12,465 bases of DNA, from contig CAKRKL010000057.1 in NCBI GenBank assembly GCA_934358405.1, forward strand, positions 1-12,465. The letters are read 5' to 3'. Numbering within the stretch: the stretch's first letter is position 1; each line of letters opens with the position of its first letter. Made by a program: the position numbers and the translations under genes. This DNA comes from an uncultured Blautia sp. Lineage in GTDB: Bacteria; Bacillota; Clostridia; Lachnospirales; Lachnospiraceae. The notes beneath the pieces were generated by a model. It saw nothing but the letters and a program-made list of their open reading frames with translations, was not told where the DNA came from and searched no databases. Shown here one piece after another: positions 1 to 5,766 of this stretch.

Positions 1-932
1 TCAACAGGAACTACAATACTGCAGGCATTGATCTCATCAGACTCTTCCTGATCCTGAAGCTTACCTTCGGATTTCAGCTTTTTCATGGCCATAAGGGCAA
101 GGTCCATCAGGCACACGAATTTATCGTCCCGTCCTTTATAAAGGACTTCTCTGTCAGCAAGATATTTGTGATAAGTATCCACGATAGGAGCTTTGTAATC
201 GCCCTCGTCAAATTTTACATCTGTAAGTTCTGTAGAGAAAGTGGTGTGACGGCAGTGGTCGGACCAGTAGGTATCCAGCACACGGATCTCTGTCATGGAC
301 GGATCACGCTTCTCCTCGTTTTTGAAATAGTTCTGAATGTGAAGGAAATCCTTGAAGGTCATTGCAAGGTTCAGGGAACTGTAAAGCTCTTTTAAAGGAG
401 CCTCCTCCATATCGCGGAAGCCGTCGAAGATCTTCACATCTTCCGGATCCTTGAACTCTGCAACCAGTGTCTCCGGCTTCTCAAGTCCGGTCTCACGGGA
501 ATCTACCGGGTTGATGCAGTGGCTCTTGATTGCCTCAAACTCTTCCTCTGTAATGTCACCCTCGATCACGTAGGTGGTAGCAGAGCGGATGATCGGCTGT
601 GCGTTCTCGTCTAAGAACTGGACGCACTGTACCGCAGAATCTGCTCTCTGATCGAACTGTCCCGGAAGGAACTCTACAGAAAAAATACGGGTGCCATCTG
701 CTGCCTCAAATTTCTCCAGGTAAAGATCATCTACCGGAGGCTCAGCAAATACTGTATGGCATGCTTTTTCAAATACGTCATCGGAAATATTCTCAACATC
801 ATAGCGGATCAGTTCCCGCACATTTGTTACAGTCTTAATGCCCAGATAAGAACTGATCTCATGCTTCAGTTCTTTGGCTTTTACGGCAAAGGATGGTTTC
901 TTTTCTACGTATACTCGTCTTACGTTACTCAT
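1..932 (-). CDS. purL: Phosphoribosylformylglycinamidine synthase, N-terminal part (cut by window edge)
   Basis: PurL converts FGAR, glutamine and ATP to FGAM, the fourth step of de novo purine synthesis, in the cytoplasm. Only the first 310 codons are present; the frame is open at base 1. Seen in the sequence: PGQFDQRADSAVQC at residues 90-103 and TYWSDHCRHTTF at 221-232, the signature of the large single-chain PurL clade (family length about 1,200-1,250 residues, which would also carry a C-terminal glutaminase domain outside this window). The ATG at 932 is preceded by GAAAGGAG with about 8 bases of spacing. The gene diverges from the LysR-type gene across about 200 bases. The identity is firm; whether the glutaminase domain is fused cannot be seen here. 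Confidence 0.93.
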   Translation of the reverse strand, partial: MSNVRRVYVEKKPSFAVKAKELKHEISSYLGIKTVTNVRELIRYDVENISDDVFEKACHTVFAEPPVDDLYLEKFEAADGTRIFSVEFLPGQFDQRADSAVQCVQFLDENAQPIIRSATTYVIEGDITEEEFEAIKSHCINPVDSRETGLEKPETLVAEFKDPEDVKIFDGFRDMEEAPLKELYSSLNLAMTFKDFLHIQNYFKNEEKRDPSMTEIRVLDTYWSDHCRHTTFSTELTDVKFDEGDYKAPIVDTYHKYLADREVLYKGRDDKFVCLMDLALMAMKKLKSEGKLQDQEESDEINACSIVVPV

Positions 933-1011
933 TGGAAAACTCCTTTCGTGAATATAAAATATCATCAGGTGCCAGAGCCCGTAAAAAATCCGCTCTTGCA
1001 CATCGTCACTT

Positions 1012-1017
1012 ATTATA
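1012..1017 (-). promoter_or_regulatory. Candidate -10 box for purL
   Basis: Reading leftwards, a perfect TATAAT lies about 80 bases upstream of the purL ATG. At 17 bases upstream of it I find only ACTTAT, a poor -35, so the promoter would be weak or need an activator. The leader would be about 70 bases and holds a small AGAGC/GCTCT hairpin but nothing long enough for a purine or PRPP riboswitch. The rest of the 933-1136 interval is AT-rich and holds only this and the LysR-gene promoter candidate. Confidence 0.35.
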
Positions 1018-1101
1018 GTATCATAGCTTTTATCATAAGTAAAATTAATATATCTTATATTATTTATTAATCCAACTTATTATTTTTCAGTTTACAAGGT
1101 G

Positions 1102-1127
1102 TACAATACTCTTTAATGGATTCGGAG
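1102..1127 (+). promoter_or_regulatory. Candidate -10 (TACAAT, 1102-1107) and ribosome binding site (GGAG, 1124-1127) of the LysR-type gene
   Basis: TACAAT matches the sigma-A -10 in 5 of 6 positions; no convincing -35 is visible. Transcription from it would begin near 1113, leaving essentially no leader before the ATG at 1116. The ATG at 1137 has GGAG 9 bases upstream and begins the protein where LysR-family proteins usually begin. Together these favour 1137 as the start. Confidence 0.4.
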
Positions 1128-1136
1128 ATTTCATAC

Positions 1137-2048
1137 ATGGATGTCAATCTTGAATTATATAAGTGCTTTTACTACGTAGCCACTACATTAAGCTTTTCTG
1201 AGGCCTCCCGCCAGCTTTTTATTTCCCAGTCTGCAGTAAGCCAGGGAATCAAGGCTCTGGAAAAAAAACTGGGGCGGGAACTGTTTTACCGAAGTACCAA
1301 AAAAGTATCTCTTACTCCGGAAGGCGAAGTACTTTTCCAGCACGTAAAGCCGGCTTTGGAAATGATTTCCCAGGGAGAAGCGCAGCTGCTTGCAGAAGAT
1401 GAGCTTCAGGGACAGCTGAGGATTGGGGCAAGCGATACCATCTGCCGTTATTTTCTGATTGATTACCTGAAACGCTTTCATCAGGATTATCCCGGTGTGC
1501 GGATCAAGGTCACAAACAGCACCTCCATCGGCTGCGTGGAGCTTCTGGAAAATCGCCAGGTAGATCTGATTGTATGTAACTTACCTAACTCACGGCTTAT
1601 CCCGCATATGAAGGTTCAGGTGGTAAAGGAATTTCAGGATATTTTTGTTGCCAATCCGGACTTTTTCCCCCTTGAAGGGAAGGCTCTTGAGCTAAAAAAG
1701 CTAATGGAATATCCTCTTCTCACACTTTCATCCAAAAGCACAACAAGCGAATATCTTCATCAGTTTTTCGCAGCACACAAACAGAACCTGATTTCTGAGG
1801 TTGAGCTTAACAGCAATGATCTGCTTATTGATCTGGCCCGCATTGGTCTTGGAATTGCCTGTGTTCCCGATTATATGCTGGCTTCTTTACATGGACAGGA
1901 GGCTTCCCTGATGCAGGTTACCTTAAAGCAACAGCTTCCGCCCAGACAATTGGCACTGGTATATCACGAAAACCTGCCTTTATCACAGGCCGCCCAGAAG
2001 TTTTTCGACTATTTTTCTGCCAAAAATGCAATAAATACTGTTTTTTAG
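1137..2048 (+). CDS. LysR-type transcriptional regulator
   Basis: This is a DNA-binding regulator of the LysR family, normally a tetramer controlled by a small-molecule co-inducer. From the start at 1137 it has 303 residues, the usual family length. The N-terminal winged helix-turn-helix spans about residues 1-60, with SFSEASRQLFISQSAVSQ as the helix-turn-helix and KALEKKLGRELFYR following it. The remainder is the two-lobe effector domain: LRIGASDTICRYFL opens the first lobe and LIDLARIGLGIACVPDYM is the typical late motif. An in-frame ATG at 1116 would add seven residues but lacks a ribosome binding site. The neighbour downstream in the same direction is a class II aldolase preceded by an inverted repeat, so control of that gene is likely. 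The co-inducer cannot be deduced. Confidence 0.9.
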   Translation: MDVNLELYKCFYYVATTLSFSEASRQLFISQSAVSQGIKALEKKLGRELFYRSTKKVSLTPEGEVLFQHVKPALEMISQGEAQLLAEDELQGQLRIGASDTICRYFLIDYLKRFHQDYPGVRIKVTNSTSIGCVELLENRQVDLIVCNLPNSRLIPHMKVQVVKEFQDIFVANPDFFPLEGKALELKKLMEYPLLTLSSKSTTSEYLHQFFAAHKQNLISEVELNSNDLLIDLARIGLGIACVPDYMLASLHGQEASLMQVTLKQQLPPRQLALVYHENLPLSQAAQKFFDYFSAKNAINTVF

Positions 2049-2057
2049 CATATTTTG

Positions 2058-2118
2058 ATAGCTAAATACTGCTATATCATGTACAATGTAAATATAGCAG
2101 GCAGATATTCACAATCTG
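2058..2118 (+). promoter_or_regulatory. Inverted-repeat operator/promoter region upstream of the aldolase gene
   Basis: A perfect 9-bp inverted repeat, CTGCTATAT (2069-2077) and ATATAGCAG (2092-2100), flanks a 14-base centre that contains TACAAT (2082-2087), a -10-like hexamer. A third related half-site, ATAGC (2058-2062), forms a second dyad with GCTAT (2071-2075). A small CAGAT/ATCTG dyad follows at 2102-2118. The nearest -35-like hexamer, TTGATA at 2055-2060, is 21 bases away, which is too far for an ordinary promoter and suggests dependence on an activator. There is no T-run, so this is not a terminator of the LysR gene. The rest of the gap to 2198 holds only the GGAGGT ribosome binding site at about 2183-2188. 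Confidence 0.5.
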
Positions 2119-2198
2119 TCTTGCTGCTTGCATATAACCAGATAACAGCTTTGTAGCTTTGGTTAAATTATTGCAATAATAATGGAGGTATTTAACTT

Positions 2199-3287
2199 AT
2201 GGATCTTTCAACTTTAGTAAAAATGTCAAACACTTACGGCAGCAATCCCGCTTATGTTCTTGCAGGAGGCGGAAATACTTCTGTAAAGAATGACACCACC
2301 CTGTATGTAAAGGGTTCCGGTACACAGCTTGCCACAATCAAGGCAGAAGAATTCGTGGAAATGAGCCGTGCACGTCTCAACGAAATCATGAAAACAGAAT
2401 ATCCGGGAAATGACACAGAGCGTGAAGCTGCATATCTTGCAGATGTAATGGCTGCAGTAACAGATGCAGATAAAACAAAGCGTCCAAGTGTAGAGGCCTT
2501 ACTTCACAATTTATTTGCCTACACCTATGTGCTGCATGTTCATCCTACACTTGTAAATGGTCTGACATGTGGTAAAGGCGCAAGTGCACTTTCCAGGCAG
2601 CTTCTTGGAAACGAAGTTCTCTGGATCGACATCTGCAAACCGGGATACACACTTGCACGTATTTGTTACGAGAAAATGAATGCTTACAAAGAAGAATTTG
2701 GAAAAGATGTTCAGGTTCTCCTGCTTCAGAATCATGGCATTTTCGTTGCCGCCAATACAGTAGAAGAGATTGGCGTTTTATTTGACGGCGTGATCTCCAA
2801 GCTTGAAAAACAGGTAAAAAGAACAGCCGACGTAACTGATGCTGTTACACCGGAAAAAGAAGCTGCTGCACAGAAGCTTTCCCAGTTACTTGGACATGCG
2901 GTGGAGGTTGTTCCGGCCGCTGAAGCTGATAACTTCGTAAAAAATAAGGAGACTGCTGCACCGCTTCTGAAGCCTTTCACTCCTGATCACATTGTATATT
3001 GCGGCCCGTATCCTTTATTTGTTGAGAACATAGATCAGGCGAAGGAAGCACTGGATGCGTTCATGACCAAAAACGATAAGGAACCAAGATTAATTCTGGT
3101 TCAGGATGTTGGTGCGTTTATTATGGAGGATGATAAAGGCAAAGCTGCCAAGGCTCAGCTTCTGGCTAAAGATGCTATCAAGCTTGCTGTATATGCCGAA
3201 AGCTTTGGCGGTCCTCTGCAGATGACAGATGATATTACATATTTCATCACACATTGGGAGGCCGAGGCTTACCGCAGTAAGAAATAA
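2199..3287 (+). CDS. Class II aldolase/adducin-family protein (RhaD-like aldolase without dehydrogenase domain)
   Basis: This looks like a zinc-dependent class II aldolase of the rhamnulose/fuculose-phosphate aldolase superfamily, which cleaves a sugar phosphate to dihydroxyacetone phosphate and an aldehyde. Visible features: GGGNTSVK (23-30) for phosphate binding, Glu99 in SVEALLHNLF as the expected catalytic acid, and metal-ligand histidines His113 and His115 (HVHP) and His179 (QNHGIF). Residues about 255-362, with FTPDHIVYCGPYPL and an ending HWEAEAYRSKK, resemble the segment that links the aldolase part to a short-chain dehydrogenase in the bifunctional bacterial enzymes, but here the protein stops at 362 residues. 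The start is set by GGAGGT about 10 bases upstream. The LysR-type gene just upstream probably regulates it. The substrate is not certain. Confidence 0.85.
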   Translation: MDLSTLVKMSNTYGSNPAYVLAGGGNTSVKNDTTLYVKGSGTQLATIKAEEFVEMSRARLNEIMKTEYPGNDTEREAAYLADVMAAVTDADKTKRPSVEALLHNLFAYTYVLHVHPTLVNGLTCGKGASALSRQLLGNEVLWIDICKPGYTLARICYEKMNAYKEEFGKDVQVLLLQNHGIFVAANTVEEIGVLFDGVISKLEKQVKRTADVTDAVTPEKEAAAQKLSQLLGHAVEVVPAAEADNFVKNKETAAPLLKPFTPDHIVYCGPYPLFVENIDQAKEALDAFMTKNDKEPRLILVQDVGAFIMEDDKGKAAKAQLLAKDAIKLAVYAESFGGPLQMTDDITYFITHWEAEAYRSKK

Positions 3288-3294
3288 ATAAAAG

Positions 3295-3351
3295 AAAAAG
3301 ATTCTGGTAAAAACAGGAGGTTACGTCTTGTTTCTACACAGAATCTTTTTT
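3295..3351. terminator. Bidirectional rho-independent terminator between aldolase gene and mrp
   Basis: AAAAAGATTCTG (3295-3306) pairs perfectly with CAGAATCTTTTT (3339-3350). The apical sequence can pair further (GTA..AAACA with TGTTT..TAC), giving a long imperfect stem. A-rich and T-rich flanks on opposite sides let it serve the aldolase gene on the plus strand and the convergent mrp gene on the minus strand. Confidence 0.85.
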
Positions 3352-3375
3352 ATTTGCTATAGCTTTCGTATTTCT

Positions 3376-4206
3376 TTACTGAGGCATAACAGCCTCTGCT
3401 GCCTCGATGTACGGGTTATCAATCTCATCGAATGCACCTTCATCTACCTTGGCTGCATAGGTCGGGTCGATTGGCATCTTGCCAAGTACCGGAACATTTA
3501 AGGATGCTGCAATCTCATCAATGTGGCTCTCACCAAATACCTTCAGTTCCTTACCGCAATCCGGACATTTCACATAGCTGTAGTTCTCCACAAGTCCTAA
3601 AACCGGCACATTCATCATTCCAGCCATATTGTAAGCCTTCTTCACGATCATGCTTACCAGATCCTGAGGAGAGGTTACGATCACGATTCCCTCAATCGGA
3701 AGGGACTGGAATACAGTCAGCGGAACATCGCCAGTTCCCGGAGGCATGTCCACAAAGAGATAATCTACATCACCCCAGATTACATCTGTCCAAAACTGCT
3801 TTACCATATTTCCAAGAATAGGTCCTCTCCAGATAACCGGTGTATCCTCAGTTGGAAGAAGCAGGTTAACAGACATTACCTTGATTCCGTTTTTGGTCTC
3901 CATTGGGAAAATGCCACTGTCATTTGCCTGGGCAGCACCCTTCAGTCCGTACATTTTCGGAATAGACGGTCCTGTAATATCAGCATCCAGGATGCCTACC
4001 TTGCAGCCTTTCTTTGCCATCTGGTTTGCCAGAGAAGCTGTAACAAAGGATTTGCCAACGCCACCTTTACCGCTTACAATGCCAATCACATGCTTAACAT
4101 TGGAGGATGCATTCATAGCAGCCTGCATGCTCTGTGGATTTTTCTTGCTGCTGCAGCCTTCACAGCTTGTTTTGTCACAAGTCTTGCTGTCACATTCTTT
4201 TGCCAT
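3376..4206 (-). CDS. mrp: Mrp/Nbp35-family Fe-S cluster carrier ATPase
   Basis: This is a deviant-Walker P-loop ATPase of the Mrp/ApbC/Nbp35 family, which holds a labile Fe-S cluster and passes it to target proteins in the cytoplasm. Residues 46-53 are GKGGVGKS, 153-160 are DMPPGTGD, and the CxxC at 214-217 (CPDC) is the conserved cluster-binding pair at the dimer interface. The 276-residue length is normal for the family. The first 20 residues carry four cysteines (5, 10, 15, 18) ending in CEGC, reminiscent of the N-terminal ferredoxin-like motif of eukaryotic and archaeal Nbp35. The start is supported by AGGAG about 9 bases upstream. It lies 66 bases downstream of the CsoR-type gene in the same direction, with no terminator between, so co-transcription is likely. 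Confidence 0.93.
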   Translation of the reverse strand: MAKECDSKTCDKTSCEGCSSKKNPQSMQAAMNASSNVKHVIGIVSGKGGVGKSFVTASLANQMAKKGCKVGILDADITGPSIPKMYGLKGAAQANDSGIFPMETKNGIKVMSVNLLLPTEDTPVIWRGPILGNMVKQFWTDVIWGDVDYLFVDMPPGTGDVPLTVFQSLPIEGIVIVTSPQDLVSMIVKKAYNMAGMMNVPVLGLVENYSYVKCPDCGKELKVFGESHIDEIAASLNVPVLGKMPIDPTYAAKVDEGAFDEIDNPYIEAAEAVMPQ

Positions 4207-4272
4207 TTCTATATCTCCTTTTCCTTATATTTCAGAATCTATTTGCAACTGTTCAGTATCTTCCCAGCTATA

Positions 4273-4653
4273 TTATTTCATAAATCTGTCAATTGCACGT
4301 TCCAGTTCCTTAAGTGCTTCTTTATCACCATGCTCTACTGCATCTACAATACAGTGTTCAATATGATCCTGTAAAATAATCTTGCCTGTATTATTAATAG
4401 CAGACTTCACTGCGGAAAGCTGAATCAGAACCTCGCTGCAGTCGCGGCCATCCTCCACCATACGTTTGATGGATTCCATATGTCCGATTGCTCTGGAAAG
4501 GCGGTTTAATACGGCCTTCGTCTGTGCATGACTGTGATGATGTCCGTGTTCTTTGTGGGAATGGGTGACTGTAGTGCCATCTTCCAGAACATGGGTATGA
4601 ATATGTGTCTCCCCATCTTCATGTGTATGGGTATGGTTGCTCTCCTCGATCAT
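4273..4653 (-). CDS. CsoR/RcnR/FrmR-family metal-sensing repressor with His-rich N-terminal extension
   Basis: This is a small all-alpha DUF156 repressor that binds DNA as a tetramer and releases it on binding metal or a reactive thiol/aldehyde ligand. The core runs from about residue 45 (VLNRLSRAIGHMESIKRMVEDG) to 115. Cys72, His97 and Cys101 have exactly the 25- and 4-residue spacing of the Cu(I)-binding Cys-His-Cys triad of CsoR, so copper sensing is the best guess. Unusually, residues 7-42 hold 13 histidines in HxHxH clusters, including GHHHSH at 37-42, with EDG-T spacers repeating; most CsoR proteins begin near the core. The ATG is set by AGGAGG 5 bases upstream. Downstream is mrp; no copper ATPase or chaperone lies in the window. 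Nickel or cobalt sensing by the His tail is an alternative. Confidence 0.9.
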   Translation of the reverse strand: MIEESNHTHTHEDGETHIHTHVLEDGTTVTHSHKEHGHHHSHAQTKAVLNRLSRAIGHMESIKRMVEDGRDCSEVLIQLSAVKSAINNTGKIILQDHIEHCIVDAVEHGDKEALKELERAIDRFMK

Positions 4654-4704
4654 GTCATCCTCCTGTAATCACCTGTCAGTATTTCCTTTGAAGCACATTT
4701 TATT

Positions 4705-4733
4705 ATTATATCATAATTTGACTGATTATGCAC
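4705..4733 (-). promoter_or_regulatory. Promoter with dyad between -10 and -35 for the CsoR-type gene and mrp
   Basis: Reading leftwards, TATAAT sits at 4710-4705, about 50 bases before the start codon; 17 bases further upstream is GTGCAT, a weak -35. The spacer holds a perfect inverted repeat, CATAAT-N7-ATTATG, at 4712-4730. A repressor bound there would block RNA polymerase, consistent with autoregulation, but the sequence lacks the G/C tracts usual in CsoR operators, so another regulator may bind it. Confidence 0.5.
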
Positions 4734-4751
4734 TATTTCTCAAAAATATAA

Positions 4752-4979
4752 TTATATTTCTGTAAACGAGCATCTCTGCCTGATCTGCGATGTCTGAATA
4801 TCAAATACAAGGGTTCCGTCATCAAGAACTGTTTTTTCGTAGGATACTTCCCCACCTTTAAATTTTTCTTTTACATATTCCTCCGGATCCTCCAGTTCAA
4901 GTTCTTCTACAAATACATCCCGCATCTGATTTCTTGGACACTTATTAAAAATTTCCCAAATTACTTCATATTCTTTCAT
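4752..4979 (-). CDS. Small conserved-looking protein of unknown function (75 aa)
   Basis: I do not recognise this protein. It is 75 residues, acidic in the middle (VEELELEDPEEYVKEKF) and more polar at the end, with two cysteines (14 and 70), no signal peptide and no membrane segment, so it is probably cytoplasmic. It is very likely a real gene: AGGAG lies upstream of the ATG at sensible spacing, and a perfect consensus sigma-A promoter begins about 30 bases before it. It is divergent from xpt and lies upstream of the CsoR-type gene in the same direction, but that gene has its own promoter between them. No terminator is evident in 4654-4751, so some read-through into the CsoR-mrp unit is possible. 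Confidence 0.75.
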   Translation of the reverse strand: MKEYEVIWEIFNKCPRNQMRDVFVEELELEDPEEYVKEKFKGGEVSYEKTVLDDGTLVFDIQTSQIRQRCSFTEI

Positions 4980-5012
4980 TTTATTTTCATCTCCTAAGCT
5001 ATTATTAAGTTT

Positions 5013-5041
5013 ATTATAGATATTTTGTATTTTTTTGTCAA
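5013..5041 (-). promoter_or_regulatory. Perfect consensus sigma-A promoter for the 75-aa gene
   Basis: On the minus strand TTGACA (5041-5036) is followed by exactly 17 bases and TATAAT (5018-5013), a 12-of-12 match to the housekeeping consensus. Predicted transcription start is near 5006, giving a leader of about 27 bases that contains the ribosome binding site and no room for a riboswitch. Confidence 0.85.
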
Positions 5042-5047
5042 AAATAA

Positions 5048-5076
5048 TTGCACTTCTTCTGATAATGTCGTATCAT
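5048..5076 (+). promoter_or_regulatory. Promoter of xpt
   Basis: TTGCAC (5048-5053), 17 bases, then TATCAT (5071-5076). It is back to back with the minus-strand consensus promoter: the two -35 boxes are 6 bases apart, so the polymerases would compete. The leader is about 42 bases and lacks the conserved core of the purine riboswitch. AGGAG at 5111-5115 precedes the ATG by 9 bases. Confidence 0.6.
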
Positions 5077-5124
5077 AGAAATATTAAAAATCAGTCGAAG
5101 CAAATCGAAAAGGAGAATTGAGCC

Positions 5125-5694
5125 ATGCAGCTTTTAAAAGATCGAATTCTGAAAGATGGCGTTGTGAAGCCAGGTAATATCCTGAAAGTAGACAGCTTTC
5201 TCAATCACCAGATGGACATTGATCTGATTAATGAAATCGGAAAAGAATTTAAAGCACGTTTTTCAGATTGTCCCATTACCAAAATTCTTACTATCGAAGC
5301 TTCCGGTATCGGTATTGCCTGTATTGCAGCCCAGTATTTCCATGTTCCGGTAGTATTCGCCAAGAAGTCCCAGAGTGTGAATCTGGACGGTGAAATGTAC
5401 TGTACCAAAATTGAATCCTTCACTCATAAGAAGGTATATGATGTTATTCTTTCCAAGAAATTCCTTGGACCTGAGGATCATGTACTTCTGATTGATGATT
5501 TTCTTGCCAACGGCTGCGCACTTCTTGGTCTGATCGATATTGTGAAGAAGTCAGGCGCCACTCTTGAGGGCGCAGGAATTGTAATCGAGAAAGGTTTCCA
5601 GCAGGGCGGACAGCAGATTCGTGATATGGGTGTCCGACTGGAATCTCTTGCTATCATCGACTCCATGACCGATGATTCTCTTACCTTCCGTTAA
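5125..5694 (+). CDS. xpt: Xanthine phosphoribosyltransferase
   Basis: Xpt joins xanthine to PRPP to give XMP, a purine-salvage step in the cytoplasm. The protein has 189 residues, as usual for the family. Residues 1-28, LLKDRILKDG...LKVDSFLNHQ, are the typical Xpt N-terminus, and VLLIDDFLANGCA at 120-132 is the PRPP-binding motif with its two acidic residues. KKSQSVNLDG at 80-89 lies in the flexible loop region. The gene stands alone: it has its own promoter and is followed 6 bases later by a strong terminator, with no purine permease (pbuX) downstream as in Bacillus. Identity is firm. Confidence 0.95.
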   Translation: MQLLKDRILKDGVVKPGNILKVDSFLNHQMDIDLINEIGKEFKARFSDCPITKILTIEASGIGIACIAAQYFHVPVVFAKKSQSVNLDGEMYCTKIESFTHKKVYDVILSKKFLGPEDHVLLIDDFLANGCALLGLIDIVKKSGATLEGAGIVIEKGFQQGGQQIRDMGVRLESLAIIDSMTDDSLTFR

Positions 5695-5700
5695 GGTATA

Positions 5701-5766
5701 AAAAATATCCTGTCAAATCATTTACGTATCTGATTCCGTATGATTTGTACAGGATATTTTTATTTT
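5701..5766. terminator. Bidirectional rho-independent terminator between xpt and the binding-lipoprotein gene
   Basis: AAAAATATCCTGT near 5701-5713 pairs with ACAGGATATTTTT (5749-5761); the stem continues inward with AAATCAT/ATGATTT and ACG/CGT past small bulges, closing on a short loop near 5727-5736. A- and T-runs on opposite flanks allow use by xpt (plus) and by the convergent minus-strand cluster that ends at 5767. Confidence 0.9.

Noticed and set aside
168..1070. Three short plus-strand frames opposite purL
   Set aside because: purL is open through the whole stretch on the minus strand with conserved motifs; the plus frames have no support.
1116..1136. Upstream ATG of the LysR-type gene
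   Set aside because: It lacks a well-placed ribosome binding site and lies almost on the predicted transcription start; the ATG at 1137 fits the family and has GGAG at 9 bases.
2069..2100. Inverted repeat as a terminator of the LysR-type gene
   Set aside because: No T-run follows and the loop is 14 bases with a -10-like hexamer in it; an operator is more likely.
3316..3322. AGGAGG-like sequence in the loop between the aldolase gene and mrp as a ribosome binding site
   Set aside because: No plausible start codon and open frame follows; it lies in the apical part of a terminator hairpin.
3881..4374. Two overlapping plus-strand frames opposite mrp and the CsoR-type gene
   Set aside because: Shadows of the real minus-strand genes; their Phe/Ser/Cys-rich translations look like antisense reading.
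5035..5066. TTGTCA with GATAAT as the xpt promoter
   Set aside because: The spacing is 20 bases; TTGCAC-N17-TATCAT just downstream is better spaced.
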